A model generated the notes under the pieces. The model saw nothing but the letters and a program-made list of their open reading frames with translations. It was not told where the DNA came from and searched no databases. Below are positions 1 to 11,990 of a DNA stretch of 64,000 nt, piece by piece. Position 1 is the first letter of the stretch, and every line of letters starts with the position of its first letter. The stretch is from positions 32,182,988 to 32,246,987 of the forward strand of contig OX465584.1 in assembly GCA_950022655.1 (NCBI GenBank), read 5' to 3'. The translations under genes were made by a program, and so were the position numbers. Origin of the DNA: Alentia gelatinosa. Taxonomy: Eukaryota; Annelida; Polychaeta; Phyllodocida; Polynoidae.

Positions 1-1200
1 TATTATAAATGATCCAGAACATTTTCTACATGAGTGATATAAGCATGTTGTATATCTTAGGTATGTTATATGTTTTAGGTATGCTGTATGTGTTTGTTTT
101 GTATATCCGTGTACACTAATCAAAAGAGCGAATGAGTATCGTGTTTGTATATGTGACGCACATATAATTATACTTATGTTAAGTCTGTACATGTATGATG
201 GTACATATACATATATACAGATAAACAACCAAGAATCTGCTATAAGAGGCAGGTCACCCCCACCAAAGGTCCTTGACCTGGTGCCGGGACACACTGGGTG
301 ACCTTGACCTCGCGTAGGTCAGACGCAAGCATTAGTCAACCGCCAAGCATATTATTGGGACATCACCTGAGTTGGCAAGTATTGGGCCCATGGCTGGCAG
401 CCTCCCAACCAGCGCCCCTCACAGGCTTTGTGTGACTGGGGGCGTCCGCTGCAAACGTATACCCCCGGCAGTAACACCCGGGGTGGAGAGCGCCAGGGGT
501 GAAAGGGGGTGGGGTAGCTATAGGTAGATTGGGAGGTAGGCAGCTCTAGACATAGAGCTAGGAATATCGAACACCAGACCCAGACAAGGCATCATCCACA
601 GAGACAAAGTGAAAGAGACGGAGTGTATTGTGTGGATAGAGGAGGATGGGAGTCTGGTCAGCAGGTAGAAGCTTACTCTATGTCGGGCAGTACTGTTACA
701 TGTGAATTGACAATTCACAGAATCCAGCTGTAATAGTAGAAATGTCTGTCATGCTTCACCTATACCTGATCACATATTAGGTGATTACATATAATATTTC
801 TCTACATGAGGATATACATGTATGTATCGTACATAGAGCTATAGGCAGGAAACTGACGTAAGTGGGCTGTATGGAGGGGCTTGGCAATAAAATCTTGGGA
901 GGTTTCTGAACTAAAGATGTCTTATCCACCTAAAAAGGTTCCTCATTAGCTTCTGTCATCAACAAAACATATACTTAGTAAACCTAGGTATATGTATGTA
1001 CACGTGTGTGTGCAAGTACATTTTACTTTCGTAATAGTGACCATACTTTAGCATTTAACAGATCCACGTACAGTGTATGTAAATATGTGGAGCAGTTTGA
1101 AATGTTAACTTATCAAGGTGAATATATATGCATTTATGTATTGGTTTGCAGCGCTGTTCATGACATTATTCAAATTGAGGTCTGTGACGTATGGTACACA
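1..1200. other. AT-rich gene-free stretch
   Basis: Apart from a nuclear-receptor half-site cluster near position 250-321, this is AT-rich DNA with several TACATGTA-type palindromes and no recognisable coding sequence. Open frames reach only 66 codons and carry no known motif. Confidence 0.6.
251..321. promoter_or_regulatory. Cluster of nuclear-receptor half-sites
   Basis: Five matches to the half-site AGGTCA/TGACCT lie in 71 bases (251-256 plus, 274-279 minus, 299-304 minus, 305-310 minus, 316-321 plus). The pair at 299 and 305 is a direct repeat with no spacer. The 305 and 316 sites form an everted repeat spaced by five bases. Nuclear receptors of the ERR/SF-1 and RXR partner types bind such arrangements. 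Function here is inferred from sequence only. Confidence 0.3.
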
Positions 1201-1212
1201 AAATAAAAACTC

Positions 1213-1242
1213 CTGATGAAGATAAATTAAGTTTATCGAAAC
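1213..1242 (+). other. Hammerhead-ribozyme-like core
   Basis: CTGATGA (1213-1219) is followed by a perfect 6-bp stem (GATAAA, five-base loop, TTTATC; 1221-1237) and then GAAAC (1238-1242). This is the CUGAUGA - stem II - GAAA order of hammerhead ribozymes, which Penelope-like retroelements and retrozymes carry. I could not find a convincing stem I or a stem III with a cleavage triplet beside it, and the base pair next to the core would be A-C. It may be a decayed remnant or chance. Confidence 0.25.
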
Positions 1243-1524
1243 ATTCACCTCGTTTACACGCATCTCATTAAGCCTGCCTGTACCTCATCAATTTCCTAGT
1301 GGACAAGGGCCAGGGTATATGTAACCTGGATGCGCCCATGTACATATGACCAACGAGATCACGAAAACTGTTCCCCACTCCTCTTTTACGTCTTGCCTGT
1401 CATCCACGTTTCACTCTGCCAGCAGTTTGCGTTTGCCACCATTGCCGGTACGGTGGCGACTCGAGGCGGGAGCCCTCTGAACCAGGCCATTTTATGACCA
1501 CTTGAAGATCACGAACATAAAAGT

Positions 1525-1552
1525 GTTGTCATGGTAACCAGGTCACGTGACC
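1525..1552. promoter_or_regulatory. RFX X-box followed by palindromic E-box
   Basis: GTTGTCATGGTAAC at 1525-1538 is a near-palindromic match to the RFX X-box (RYYRYY, short gap, RRNRAC) found in promoters of ciliary genes. Two bases on, GGTCACGTGACC at 1541-1552 is a perfect 12-base palindrome of the extended E-box/CLEAR type bound by USF, MITF or TFE family bHLH-zip proteins. The word ACAATGGCGATG downstream resembles YY1. Together they look like a promoter or enhancer core, but no transcript is visible beside it. Confidence 0.4.
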
Positions 1553-1686
1553 ATTGCAGGGCACGAGCGAAATGGCCCTTACAATGGCGATGATCAGAAG
1601 TGTAAGACAGAACACTTAGATGCGGATGAAAGGTATGGGTGGTGAAACACTAAGAAATAGTTTTCGTTTGGAGAGGGATGAGTGGT

Positions 1687-1846
1687 GAGTGTGTATGGGG
1701 TGTGGGTGTGGGTGTTCCCCAGGGCTACCCTTTTCCCCTGCTGTGACCTTTTACCCCTCCATGTTGACCGTTGACAACACGCGAGCATGTCTACGGAAGC
1801 ATGGCTTTCCCAGTGCATGTCACCCCCCACCCCCCCCCCCCCCCCC
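1687..1846. repeat. GT-rich stretch and 17-base C run
   Basis: A GT-rich segment (about 1687-1725) is followed by a C-rich one with a run of 17 C at 1830-1846. The open frames across it are low-complexity proline/histidine or glycine/valine artefacts. Confidence 0.7.
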
Positions 1847-2026
1847 GCACACACACCAACCCATATGCACTTACCCCTCTCACCCCATCCCACACCACAG
1901 CTCCCTCGCCAACCCCCTTCTGCATTTTTCATGGGCGCCGAAATCATGAAAACGTAATCGAGGTCCTAAGCGGATAATTTAGCGATTCCGACCAAATCGC
2001 CTTTGTCTGTGAGAATATTATAGTGT

Positions 2027-2038
2027 GGTCACGTGACC
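2027..2038. promoter_or_regulatory. Second copy of the palindromic E-box
   Basis: GGTCACGTGACC, identical over 12 bases to the site at 1541-1552. It lies 486 bases away in an otherwise unremarkable stretch. Confidence 0.4.
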
Positions 2039-3417
2039 CAGGGTGTGGACGTTCCCCCTCAGGGGGTGAGGTCTGAGAGGGGACACTGTCAAAATCGCTA
2101 TGAACCCCCTCACAGAGGCCCTTCCGCTTGTGAAATTGCGCTATCAGATTGGAGGTGGTAATCGTCGTAATGAACTGGATACATGCAAGTCACTTGTTGA
2201 GGTTTGAATTAATAAAAGAATTAAGACCTCACATATGCGTCTGAAACTCCACAGACGCGGGGGGCGGTTATTAAGAGGAAATTAGACTGAATAAACTCTT
2301 GAAGGTCATGCAGCTAGCTGATTGGCTAAAGATTTTGTTCAATAATTTATAGATCTTTTAAAAGTGGAATATCTACACAGTGTATGTATAACATATGACC
2401 AACTTAGCACTGTGCTTTTTAAATCAGAAATGATTTGCAAATATTTCCGGAATCATTTATGAAATAAAATGTAGATAATACAAGAAAAAACAACAACAAT
2501 TGCTGACATTTGTTTGTCGACACTCTGATGTAAGTGCCCTCGTGAAATGAAGGCATATATGCACAATGTATAGGTTTAGCTGTTAGAACAAGGCTATGAA
2601 TTATCTAATTTATTATATGAGACAGTGTGCTCCGAATGGTGTCTCGTATTTACATGAAATAGTATTATATCTTAGTGTGACTTTCAAAGGAGTACATAGC
2701 CTGCAGTGTTGAAGACAGGGGCACATTATCGAAATGCAAAAATCGTCTCTCTCCGAGGCCAGTCGACATGGAACTGACCAGCGCAATTCCCATTGGCCTT
2801 TTTTCCCACACACAGCCCACCTTTTTTCATGCTATGTTGGACCCCCCCTGCCAGTCATCCAGCCTGAACCTCCTTTGTCGGCTGCTAACTTGGTCCTGCA
2901 TGCTAAGCAAAAATGTTAATTGGCCTACCCTCCCATGGCAAAACCATCCGGATACACGAACGGTCTGGGGAAGTGGGAGTATGTGGGAGGGTTTGCGGGC
3001 TCGACCACCGACAAGGATGTGATTAAATCACAATCAGATAATTGTCTGGGTTAACTCTAAGTTCGACCGATGGTCAGCATACGTAGTCATGTTTAGACAA
3101 AGGAGTGGAAGGGTGGCGCGTATGCGTATGAGACTGCTTGTCGAGTATGTCTCGAGTCTGCATGGCGCACGAAAATGAGGCGCGAAGTAGGCTGGGGACC
3201 AGTGAAAGTTCAGAAATATAATTCTGGCGGACTAAATGACCTCAACATCTAATATCTAGAAGGTCTACATTAACATGTTCCCCTCTAAATCCGTTTCCTA
3301 AATTCCACCTGCTATGTAGGATTGCCTGGTAAAGGGTTGAATTTAGGAATACCCAATGGCCATCAGGTACAAACCGCCGATCACAGGAAACCCACAACAA
3401 ATACCATCTAATAAGGA
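2039..3417. other. Gene-free stretch
   Basis: Mixed composition, AT-rich at about 2280-2620. Overlapping plus-strand frames of 61-84 codons near 2734-3022 have no recognisable domain. I see nothing else here. Confidence 0.5.
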
Positions 3418-3418
3418 C

Positions 3419-3430
3419 AATGTCGTCTGC
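3419..3430 (-). repeat. GCAGACGACA motif, copy 1
   Basis: On the minus strand it reads GCAGACGACATT. It is one of nine exact copies of the ten-base core in the window, preceded by A. Confidence 0.8.
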
Positions 3431-3763
3431 TCTGATGAGCTGGTGACCTCTGTTAAATATATGCCACGAAAGCTAAATTTTACGCAAATTATAACTAAGT
3501 GGTGCGAGTGCCCGGACATGCTTTTTCCCCAGATAAAAGGCCGACTCTAGTACATGTCTATCATAACAATGGCAGTGTGAGTGGCACATGTAAATGACGT
3601 TACACCAAAAGAGAGGCCGACAGAGATGTTTCATGAAATCAAAATATAATCATACATGTACATGTAGTTTAAAAAGTAACATGGAAATATTGTTCGATGC
3701 AACCTTGAACCTTCCTTTTATATCTATATTCGAGGATGATTCAACTGGCAAATCTCTCCACAC

Positions 3764-4240
3764 TCAGCCTTGTTTCCCGGTCATGACCACTCTTCGGGTC
3801 GCGTGCATGGCGAGAAAAGGCGAGATGACCACTTCCGCGGGCGTGACCGCCAGCGCCATCGTAGGAAAAACATCACTTCCGGTCAAGGCCAGCCGGAAGG
3901 GTAGCCATGGCACGATAGGCAATGCCGTTCTAGCCGCTTCTTGATAACTCTCAAATCCGTGGTAATCGGAATTCAGTTTAAAGTGACTGGAAGCTGCTAA
4001 TCCTCTTAATGGAGGGTGTTCACTATATCGGGGATCTGCCTTAAAATGCCGACCTAGTCGGAACCAAGGATACCCATTTCCTGACCCCACCACCCATTTG
4101 ACCACCAAGTAGCCTGAGAGAAGGCGCTTCTGAGCTTCACTTTGATGTTCAGGGGATGCTGGGTCGGCAGCGGAAGTAGCGACGGACGCAGGCGCACCAC
4201 TTCCTGTGGGGCGCCCTCTCGTGACACGTTCGACAATCAA
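3764..4240. other. GC-richer island with unrecognised overlapping ORFs
   Basis: A minus-strand frame of 158 codons spans the island and overlaps a 116-codon plus-strand frame (3594-3944). Neither shows a domain I know. Long open frames on both strands are expected in GC-rich DNA, so I do not call a gene. The island ends at a CTCF-like site. Confidence 0.4.
4208..4225 (-). promoter_or_regulatory. CTCF-like site, minus orientation
   Basis: The minus strand reads GTCACGAGAGGGCGCCCC, containing the AGAGGGCGC core of CTCF-type motifs. Confidence 0.35.
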
Positions 4241-5205
4241 TGTAGTCTGCGCTGCATCAAAGCCAAATTCGGCGCGATCTCCAAGCCGATAGTTTCCTAC
4301 ATTATATAGACTATCACCTATGAAGACTACGGCTGGAGGGTCTCCACATCTGCGCCAAACGTGGCCTCATTTTAGCAGTGAATACTCGAGGTGACTATAC
4401 GGCTTTCAAATTTTGATACATTTGGCGAGCTCTTACATTTGTCTTTGCGTTTCTTTTCAGGGACCTTAAATACACACGAACTCGTCCAAAGTTCAAGTCG
4501 AGAGTCTCCATTCTGGAGTTCAGTCATAACGGTCCGGGCAAAAGACGTTTATCAACGATTTATGCCCTACCTTGATGTTTATTCGCATATATATACGTAT
4601 CTATCATGTCATGTTATTGTGATCTCCCTGTTGCCTTTTCATCTAACTTGACAACCTAAAATACAGCAGTCTTTAATGAAAAGTAGACTCGTTCTCCTGA
4701 TTATGATTGATATGATTTTTTCATATTCGGTATATGTAGATATGTATAATATTCATATATAACACGCACATTTCACCTGGTAATCAAGTTAATGACGCCC
4801 AACCGTTGCCAAAGTCAGGGTATTTATCTCATACTCTAACTAATTATGAGCTATAGTTCATTCTCTGAAGAATAGCAAAGCATATCGTCATAGCTACATA
4901 TATGGGTCGTACTGCACCTGTGACCTTTTAGGAGAAAATTAACAAATTAGCAAAGCGAAACCAGAAATCATTAACAAATATGTAAATAACATATACTTAG
5001 TATAGGACATCTTAATACAAGTCATTCTATCCTTCACATGACAAAGCAGAAATCAAATGATTAATCATTTGCGCTTAGCACACCCATAGTCTACAAAAAA
5101 TGCACTGGTATTGCTTTCATAACATCTAAATAAAAAGTTATCCATCAAGCTATAAACTACTGGGCATAGAAACGTCTGGATGCGTGTTACACATTCTCCT
5201 TTTCT
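4241..5205. other. AT-rich gene-free stretch
   Basis: No coding signal; one 86-codon frame (4391-4651) is unrecognised. I see no repeat structure. Confidence 0.5.
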
Positions 5206-5369
5206 TTACATTTTTTTATATCGTCGATTTTCCCCATATAAAAACCCCAGTCCCCTAAAACGGCATGGAAGTTCCACAGGTAAATCCAGCATGGAAATTA
5301 ATTGATGGCTTCTCCACTGCCCAGCATTGGTGGTCGCAAAATGCCGAGTCATCCTCCGAAGGCACGCGA

Positions 5370-5381
5370 GCAGACGACAAT
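5370..5381 (+). repeat. GCAGACGACA motif, copy 2
   Basis: GCAGACGACAAT preceded by A. It sits in a 230-base segment (5206-5440) of unusually complex, non-repetitive sequence that could be a conserved non-coding element. Confidence 0.8.
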
Positions 5382-5440
5382 CAACACCTAAATTCCTGAA
5401 TCGCGCCACAGTTACTAGTGACTTTAGGCGCCGATACACT

Positions 5441-6050
5441 GGAATTAGCGCCTACGCCGTCACCCATTCATGCTGCTAGAAGTGGGCTCGTGATATAACC
5501 CTATAAATAGACCTGTTAACGAAAGAGTCGGAGAGTCTGTGTGGTCACCATAGACCCAAAGCCAACAAATACACCTAAATACGGCGTCCGGGACCTCTCC
5601 ATGCGCCAAGACCGCACAGACCGCGGCACAGACGCCTAATCTGCGATACTTTATGGGGCTTGAGGTTGTGAGTGTATACTTAGGTGGAGGAGGGGGGATG
5701 TTGCAATGCCTCGTGCCTTGGTGCCCACCAATGCACTGACCTGTAGTGCCAGCCACTGCCGTAATCATTCATGCGTCCATTCAATTCTGGTTCATTCTTA
5801 TAGTGGGGAGTTCGCGTGGAAAACTAGGGATAGGTCCAGACCTGTGTATGCGTTGATGTATCGTTACGTTGAAGACCATGATAGACGTACATGTATATAC
5901 ATGCATACAGAAATAGGTCCAGACGAGATGTACTTCTCTCATCTCGTCCAGAGTCTTAGTTTGCTATTGTATCGTCGCAGTATCATTCCCTTTAAAACCA
6001 GGGTAGATGGTCGCCAGAAACTGTCAACAGTGTCCATGTATATTATCATA
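5441..6050. other. Gene-free stretch
   Basis: Contains frames of 102 codons (minus, 5460-5768) and 137 codons (plus, 5706-6119). The latter runs into a transposon-end repeat and has no recognised domain, so I treat both as chance. Confidence 0.45.
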
Positions 6051-6106
6051 TACAGTAGAACCCCGCCTAACGGACACCCCGCGTTAACGGACACCTCTGC
6101 TCGGAA
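6051..6106 (+). mobile_element. DNA-transposon or MITE end, family A, copy 1
   Basis: Begins TACAGTAGAACCCCGCCTAA, followed by repeated CGGACACC words at 6071 and 6088. Ends beginning CAGTAGAACC...CG are typical of pogo/Tigger-like elements and their non-autonomous relatives. Related ends occur at 6951-6990 and, inverted, at 51100-51243. No transposase is visible. Confidence 0.5.
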
Positions 6107-6446
6107 AGGTTCCTTCTAGTATTTTATAGAACAAAATACCTCGAATGCCATCCTTACAGGTTCAATTTTATCTATTTTTATTTTTTGTGTGACTTTATTT
6201 TGGTAATTTTGTACAAACAAACACCGAACTCGACACAATCGCCGGTATTCCGGCCACATGGTACATCAAATACGATTATGGTCTGTTGCAGATTATCATT
6301 TCTTAGTAGTATTTTTAACTCTGTACAATACATGGCAGGACGGGATGGGGTAATGCATATGGTTGAATAACTAGTTGGCTATGTTGCTGCTTTTCATATT
6401 CCAATGTAAACAATTCCAGAATAGGCTCCAAACAGTAGGGACAGCA

Positions 6447-6454
6447 TGACGTCA
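6447..6454. promoter_or_regulatory. Single CRE palindrome
   Basis: TGACGTCA, a full consensus CREB/ATF site. It stands alone in AT-rich DNA, so its meaning is doubtful. Confidence 0.2.
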
Positions 6455-6950
6455 TCAATACAGTGATAGATAATAATATGATCTGACACTTCACATAATA
6501 ATTTTTGCCAATGGTGTCCACCTGGAGAGAACGCCATATCTTAACTATTTTCGCTCTACAATTCGCAGCTACACTCAAGTAGTTTACTCACCATGACAGC
6601 AGTAAATAACCATATACGCTTGAAGGCATTTGATTTAAGAAAAATAGCCATGACAAGTTACATGTAGTGCAAATCACGTTTTCTCTTAGTACCATTTGTG
6701 CCTGAACATACGGATTTCAAACTTGGTTGAAATCTGGAGCTCATTGACTATCGACCCACCTCTTAGCACTTAGCTTGTATCGTAACAGGCGAAGACTTGT
6801 TATGACTTCGTTCGTCTCCTCCTCGTCATTGTCCACAAAAAACTCGCTATTTATCTCACGCCCCGCTTCTCCAGTTCCTACGGAGATTCTACTTTGATGG
6901 ATAGTAACTGAGAAATTAAATCTACTCTAGATTATCATAAATTATATAAA

Positions 6951-6990
6951 TAGTTGAACCCTGCTTTAGGGAATACCCGCCGTTCCGGAC
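6951..6990 (+). mobile_element. Transposon end, family A, copy 2
   Basis: TAGTTGAACCCTGC followed by CCCGCCGTTCCGGACA aligns across about 40 bases with the end at 6051. It has the same orientation about 900 bases downstream and is more diverged. Confidence 0.4.
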
Positions 6991-7010
6991 AAATTTCCGC
7001 AAATAAAGCA

Positions 7011-8720
7011 ATCAGATTCACACTGCAAACCAAAGTAACTGCCCTGCGTTTTTTCATATAGAACAGAAACGCTCAATGAGTATTTGCAAACGTCTCAGAT
7101 ATTAATTATGATAGCAAATGTATAACGACATGCACTGAGAACTGATATCATTTGCTGTAAGTTTTCACTAGCGAGCAATTCAAGGCGGTCAAAGGAATTC
7201 GTATTTGACAGAAATCAAGGAGACTTGATGACCCCTTCCAGAAAGAGAATCAGAAGGAAACTCTTTCAATATTTCCCTCTTGTCCACCCTCACCTGATAT
7301 TTCACCTGTTTAGAATAAACTGTAACTTGGCAGACAGACAGCAAAAGAAAACATTTCATAGAATATGGAGCTTTCTGGACTGTGTCACCTCTGCTGCATG
7401 TACTCCGTGTGATAGATATACATTTCTGAGATGAGGACTTCTCCCGGTACCATTATTCACTCGTATTACTGTAATAAATATCCTACCTGGAAGTGTGACA
7501 ACCTCTCATCTGAAATATTAGACATTATATAAATAAAAGCTGTATTGTAAGGAAGATCTCCAAGCTGATGATATCATAATGCCATTGCATTAACTACTTG
7601 CAGTGCACTTTAGATATGTGTACCCTGTGTTAGTATTGGAAGATACTCACTCTTTAAAGGAATCCAATGTGGTTTTCTCATTCTTGACGTTATTAATGAG
7701 CAAGCTTGCTACAGAATCTACACGGCAGATATCAGATTCATGCCATTTGTGAAATATTGTAACCCCACCGAATGGAATGGTTTGGGGAATTATACTTTTA
7801 ATTTCCCTGTTTTTCTATGTGTAACATCTCTGCGGTTCTAGGTGACTGAGACCAAACGGAAGTATAATTAGGGAATGTGTGACGTTCAGTGTGTGAATAT
7901 TTGCAGAATGAAATAACATTCTATGTAACATGGAGGAAGGGTTGACCACTTTTACAGATGTTTTCAATCGTGCTCGAATGACACTAATCACAACTAATGA
8001 ACTCCTCCAGCGTGATTCACGCTTCTATTCTTTTTTATTTCTTTAAGTTTTTTCTATATATCAAGCAGCTTTTATTTCTGTAGCAACATTTGTACATTAG
8101 TACAGGCATTCGGTAGGTGATCTCATCAGATAACTTCATCGGATACATAGTAACATCGCCAGTATATACTCCACGCTTCTATTCTTCTATGTAGTGTTTA
8201 ATGGAGGATCGATTATCTTGATAAGAAGTTGCAATGTGTGCAGTATTTCAATCAGCAAAATACCGTCTGTTCACTTTAATTCATGGCAAGCGGCTTGTAC
8301 AATCATAATAGATATCAACTAACTGCTGTCGCCCAATGCGCAAATGAAGGCTTATAGCAGCAAGGCCAGATGACGTCGGAGAATGGTGTCGCCTCTGGGT
8401 TCTGTGTGTTACCTAAGTATGTCTCTCATTATACCACGGCTACAATCACCCCCTCAACACGGGATGCTCTAGTTTGGACATTTTGAACTAATTCGTGAAA
8501 TAACAGTTCTTTGGAGAATTCTTTGTAAAGTATAACCCTTCAGTAACACTACTGCTACTTAAATCAAAACCCCGAGACACGAAAATCTGAATAGTTCAAG
8601 GTATCGTCCAACAATTCATATGTTCTCGAGCGTTTTTCATTATGTAAATGGATGAACGCGTCGCGCCCTACATTATAGTCTGCATGTGTTGCATTGGTCT
8701 AATAATAGCAATTCAGTTTT
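7011..8720. other. AT-rich gene-free stretch
   Basis: Frames do not exceed 69 codons. I see no repeats or RNA genes. Confidence 0.5.
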
Positions 8721-8814
8721 TGTTGGCCATATTTGTTTCATCGACTGGCTCCTGTGGATCTGCTGGGAGCTGGTTCGGCTGCTCGGAGCTGCTCGTGCTA
8801 CACGGTCCCAGGAG

Positions 8815-8935
8815 GAGAACACAGCCAATCAGCGCACAGAGGGGCGTGGCCTGCCCAGCGGGGCGGGGCACCTACAAACTAGGGCCGCTCCCTGGGCTCC
8901 CACAGTCACGGTTCTATAAAGAGATAATGTGAGGC
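8815..8935 (+). promoter_or_regulatory. Promoter-like GC-rich segment
   Basis: AGCCAATCAGCGC (CCAAT box) is followed within 20-50 bases by GGGGCGTGGCC and GGGGCGGGGC (GC boxes of Sp/KLF type), then by TATAAAG at 8915. This order resembles an animal promoter. TATAAAG lies downstream of the GC boxes as expected, but no coding exon follows. A 94-codon frame across it (8648-8932) is unrecognised. Confidence 0.3.
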
Positions 8936-9774
8936 AACCGTAAACGTTCAAATTCAGAAATAAACACAAATACCCATTATATATTAATCTTATTATATGA
9001 ATAAGATGAAACCTGGAGCAGATTCCAGGAATTCTATTCAGTTAACATCAATGGTTACATCTTTAGTTATTGATCAATACCCACAACAGGATATGCTTTC
9101 TTATTTGGAAAAGTAGCAGACGATCCTAAAGGCACCGGGTGGTGAACGGAACACTGAGGCCGAGTTCATTTGTGAATCTCTTTATCTACTGATGAAGTGA
9201 CGCGTTGTCGAGAAGGCTTTCTGAATTCCCCATGGTGCATGAGCAATTTCCTGGACGTAAAACGGACAGCTGTGGAGAAGGCCTCTACCTCCTTCCCGCC
9301 TTTACGTGATTTACCGAAGAATCAAATACTTTAAGACACCATCATCGAGTGTGATAAGAGGTATTCTCATGGAGCGATGGAAATGTTCGTACATTAGTGT
9401 GACTAGGTATGATAGGTATGTTGTCCGTGTTGATTTAACCTTGAATCAGGAGTTTTACGTTCCACAGGTGAATAGACTATTTATACCCCTCAATTAGCCA
9501 CCAAATAACACAAACCCGTGGAAAAAGTAATGAAAACAAATTCGCTGGGATTAATCACGAATCAGCGAGACTTAATTATATAGCATTCAACAGGCACAAA
9601 AAACTACACATTGATTACCCTGGTAATGAGTTTGTATCGTGATCGCCGCCTGTCTAGATTGTCGATCGTTTGAAACACCTTGTCCGCGTTCTGGGGAATA
9701 ATCTGCAGTGGACATTCCTGAGTTGAGCCTAGGTATGTTACTGACGTCTGATAACTGTGGCCTTGACCTTGGAG
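8936..9774. other. Gene-free stretch
   Basis: CTGATGA at 9189-9195 is followed by a weak hairpin and GAGAA, a poorer version of the hammerhead-like core at 1213. Otherwise nothing recognisable. Confidence 0.45.
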
Positions 9775-9786
9775 ATTGTCGTCTGC
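9775..9786 (-). repeat. GCAGACGACA motif, copy 3, beside a YY1-like site
   Basis: The minus strand reads GCAGACGACAAT. A YY1-like word (GATGGCGGC on the minus strand, 9792-9800) lies five bases away, and an ERR/SF-1-like TGACCTTGG is on the other side. Confidence 0.8.
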
Positions 9787-9800
9787 CTGACGCCGCCATC

Positions 9801-11990
9801 ATGACCACATCCGGGCTCTCAGCGTTCAGCCTCGTTTTCAATTCGTGGTCATCGGTGGCCGTTTAGAGCATGTTGCCATCACGGAACTGGGTGTGGATGA
9901 AGCTGCTGGCGTGTGGGGAGAGGGGGAAAGAGGGAGAGAGGGAGAAAAAGGGGAACACAATTCAGACAAACGCAAACAGTCTGTCTAAACAGAGGTGTAT
10001 GATCTGCCGCTGGCGGCGGCATGGGCCAGGCCGGTCTAAGAAGGTGTACGTGAGTTGTGAAATGGTTCTTCTCGTTGAATGTTTGCCATACGCGCACATA
10101 GTGGCGACAAAGATGGGCACAAGAGGGCACTGGGGGTCCTGGCCTCGCTTTGGCCCTTTGTGACAAGTCTCACACTTTTTTTTGCTAAAATAGGAAAAAG
10201 GGCTGGATCCCCCCTGCCTTAGAACTACTTATTTTTTGTAGGGGGGTGGGGTGGACTTCAAAACTATATGATCCGTCTTCTTCTGAACTGTGTGGTTCAC
10301 TGCGGTTCAACCGTGCCAGGGAAGTGTATGATATTAAGCACGTTCAGTTTGTCAGGAAACATTGACTGTCACATACATGAGAAATTTAATTCTTATGTAA
10401 ATATGTGTGAGAATATATACTACCGCCGATCGCCTCGCAGACTTTCTAAAAACCTCAGCGTGAAAGGTCTTGCTCATTTAGCATATACTCTCTGGAACGA
10501 TGGTTACATCTACCTCGTAGCACTTGTTAGTTATCTTTGCATCTCACAGATATACCACACGCAGGCAGCGAGCGCGACGTTTTCAGACCTGCGGCATATC
10601 ATCCTGTAGCAGGCGATATGTAAAAACAACGCATTCTGTCATGGGATTCCGCCCTTTTACACCATCTAAGTAAACTATTATATTGTACATTAGTGGAACA
10701 ATCACGTATTTATGTTTAATAGGCACTAACGGATAGTCTAGGACCTTAAGAGTTTCTAATTGGCCAAATTGGCAATACATGTGCTCTTGTTCCAAGAATA
10801 GAAAAACTCTAAGGAATACAATTATGAAGGAATGCCAAGCTGTTATTATTAGCCTACTTGTTTTTGACCTAGAGCAGCAAGTAAGTATTAAACTATCCCC
10901 TGTTATCCAATAGGCAGCTTTTCTAGCAGTGTGATAACGGAAGGTCATAGAAACTAGTGATGCGGAAAATATGATGAAACTACGTAACGTTGACAAAGCA
11001 TCCCGTATCCCAGACTTACCCAAGTCTTTGATTATGAACATTCATTAAATGATTCATCAAAATCAGAATAAAGTTCATTATAGTATGTAGCCTTCTCTGA
11101 CTGGCCCATGAATCCTGGATCCCAGCAAGGAGGGTAGCCATTGGATGCAGGGACTGGAGCCAGTCTGTCTACCCGTATCACAACTTAGTTCTCGTTTACT
11201 TTATCATTCACCCAATTGGTCCCGACAATGCCTAGGTCCATATCCCCCCAAGACAGTGCCCTGCTTTCCGGGATTGAGGTTCTAGGGATGTCCACCAAAT
11301 AGTGTTCAAGAAAAGAGAGAATATAGATGTTTTAACGATCTTCTGGGTTTTTTTTATAGAAGAAGACCCTTCATTGATTACAACGTTTTCCATTTATTTT
11401 TCTGAGCATACTTGCTATGGTACATTGAGCTTAAAATCAGCGTCAAAGGGTAACAGCAACAAATCTGATCTAACGAAATGATATTTCAAATGTGTTGGAT
11501 GTATCATGCTTGGTTTACAATAATTCACAGCCATAGCTTTGTATATAAAGGATTGACTTCTAGGTAAAATACCCACGTTATCATACATTCCTAGGTGCTC
11601 TGTAGGCTTTTTAGACATTTCTACGCAAGTTCATCAGATACAGTCTTCTTTAATGAATTGCTATTTGTTACCAGCTCGTTGTATAGATAAATTAATTTGA
11701 CTACTTTCCTTCAGTACAAAGAACATTTTCGCAGGATTTCCTTCCTTGGTTTGGGAATCACAAAATTGTTTCTGTTCTGATTTCTTTTATATCGCTACAT
11801 TACACAATTTTGCTGGAAATATTCAATAGGTAGTTGATATAATAAGGCTTTATTACCTGTGGCAGGAACACACCCAAAAGATAATAAATGAAAGAAAATA
11901 AACACCTAGTCCACCTGGGAGTGAGGTTTCCTGGCCTGTGAATGGAAAACATTATTAGTTCATGATGTGACCCCTGATAACCAATAATAT
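9801..11990. other. Gene-free stretch with one 152-codon frame
   Basis: A purine-rich GA tract lies at about 9917-9955. The minus-strand frame at 10583-11041 (152 codons) has no motif I recognise and an ordinary mix of residues. I do not call it a gene. Confidence 0.45.

Noticed and set aside
3764..4240. 158-codon minus-strand ORF.
   Set aside because: It overlaps a plus-strand frame of 116 codons, has no known motif, and stops are scarce here because of GC content.
9189..9214. Second hammerhead-like CTGATGA followed by a hairpin.
   Set aside because: The conserved GAAA is GAGAA and the stem is only about three base pairs.
10583..11041. 152-codon minus-strand ORF.
   Set aside because: No recognisable domain or repeat. 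It is within the range expected by chance for a window of this size.
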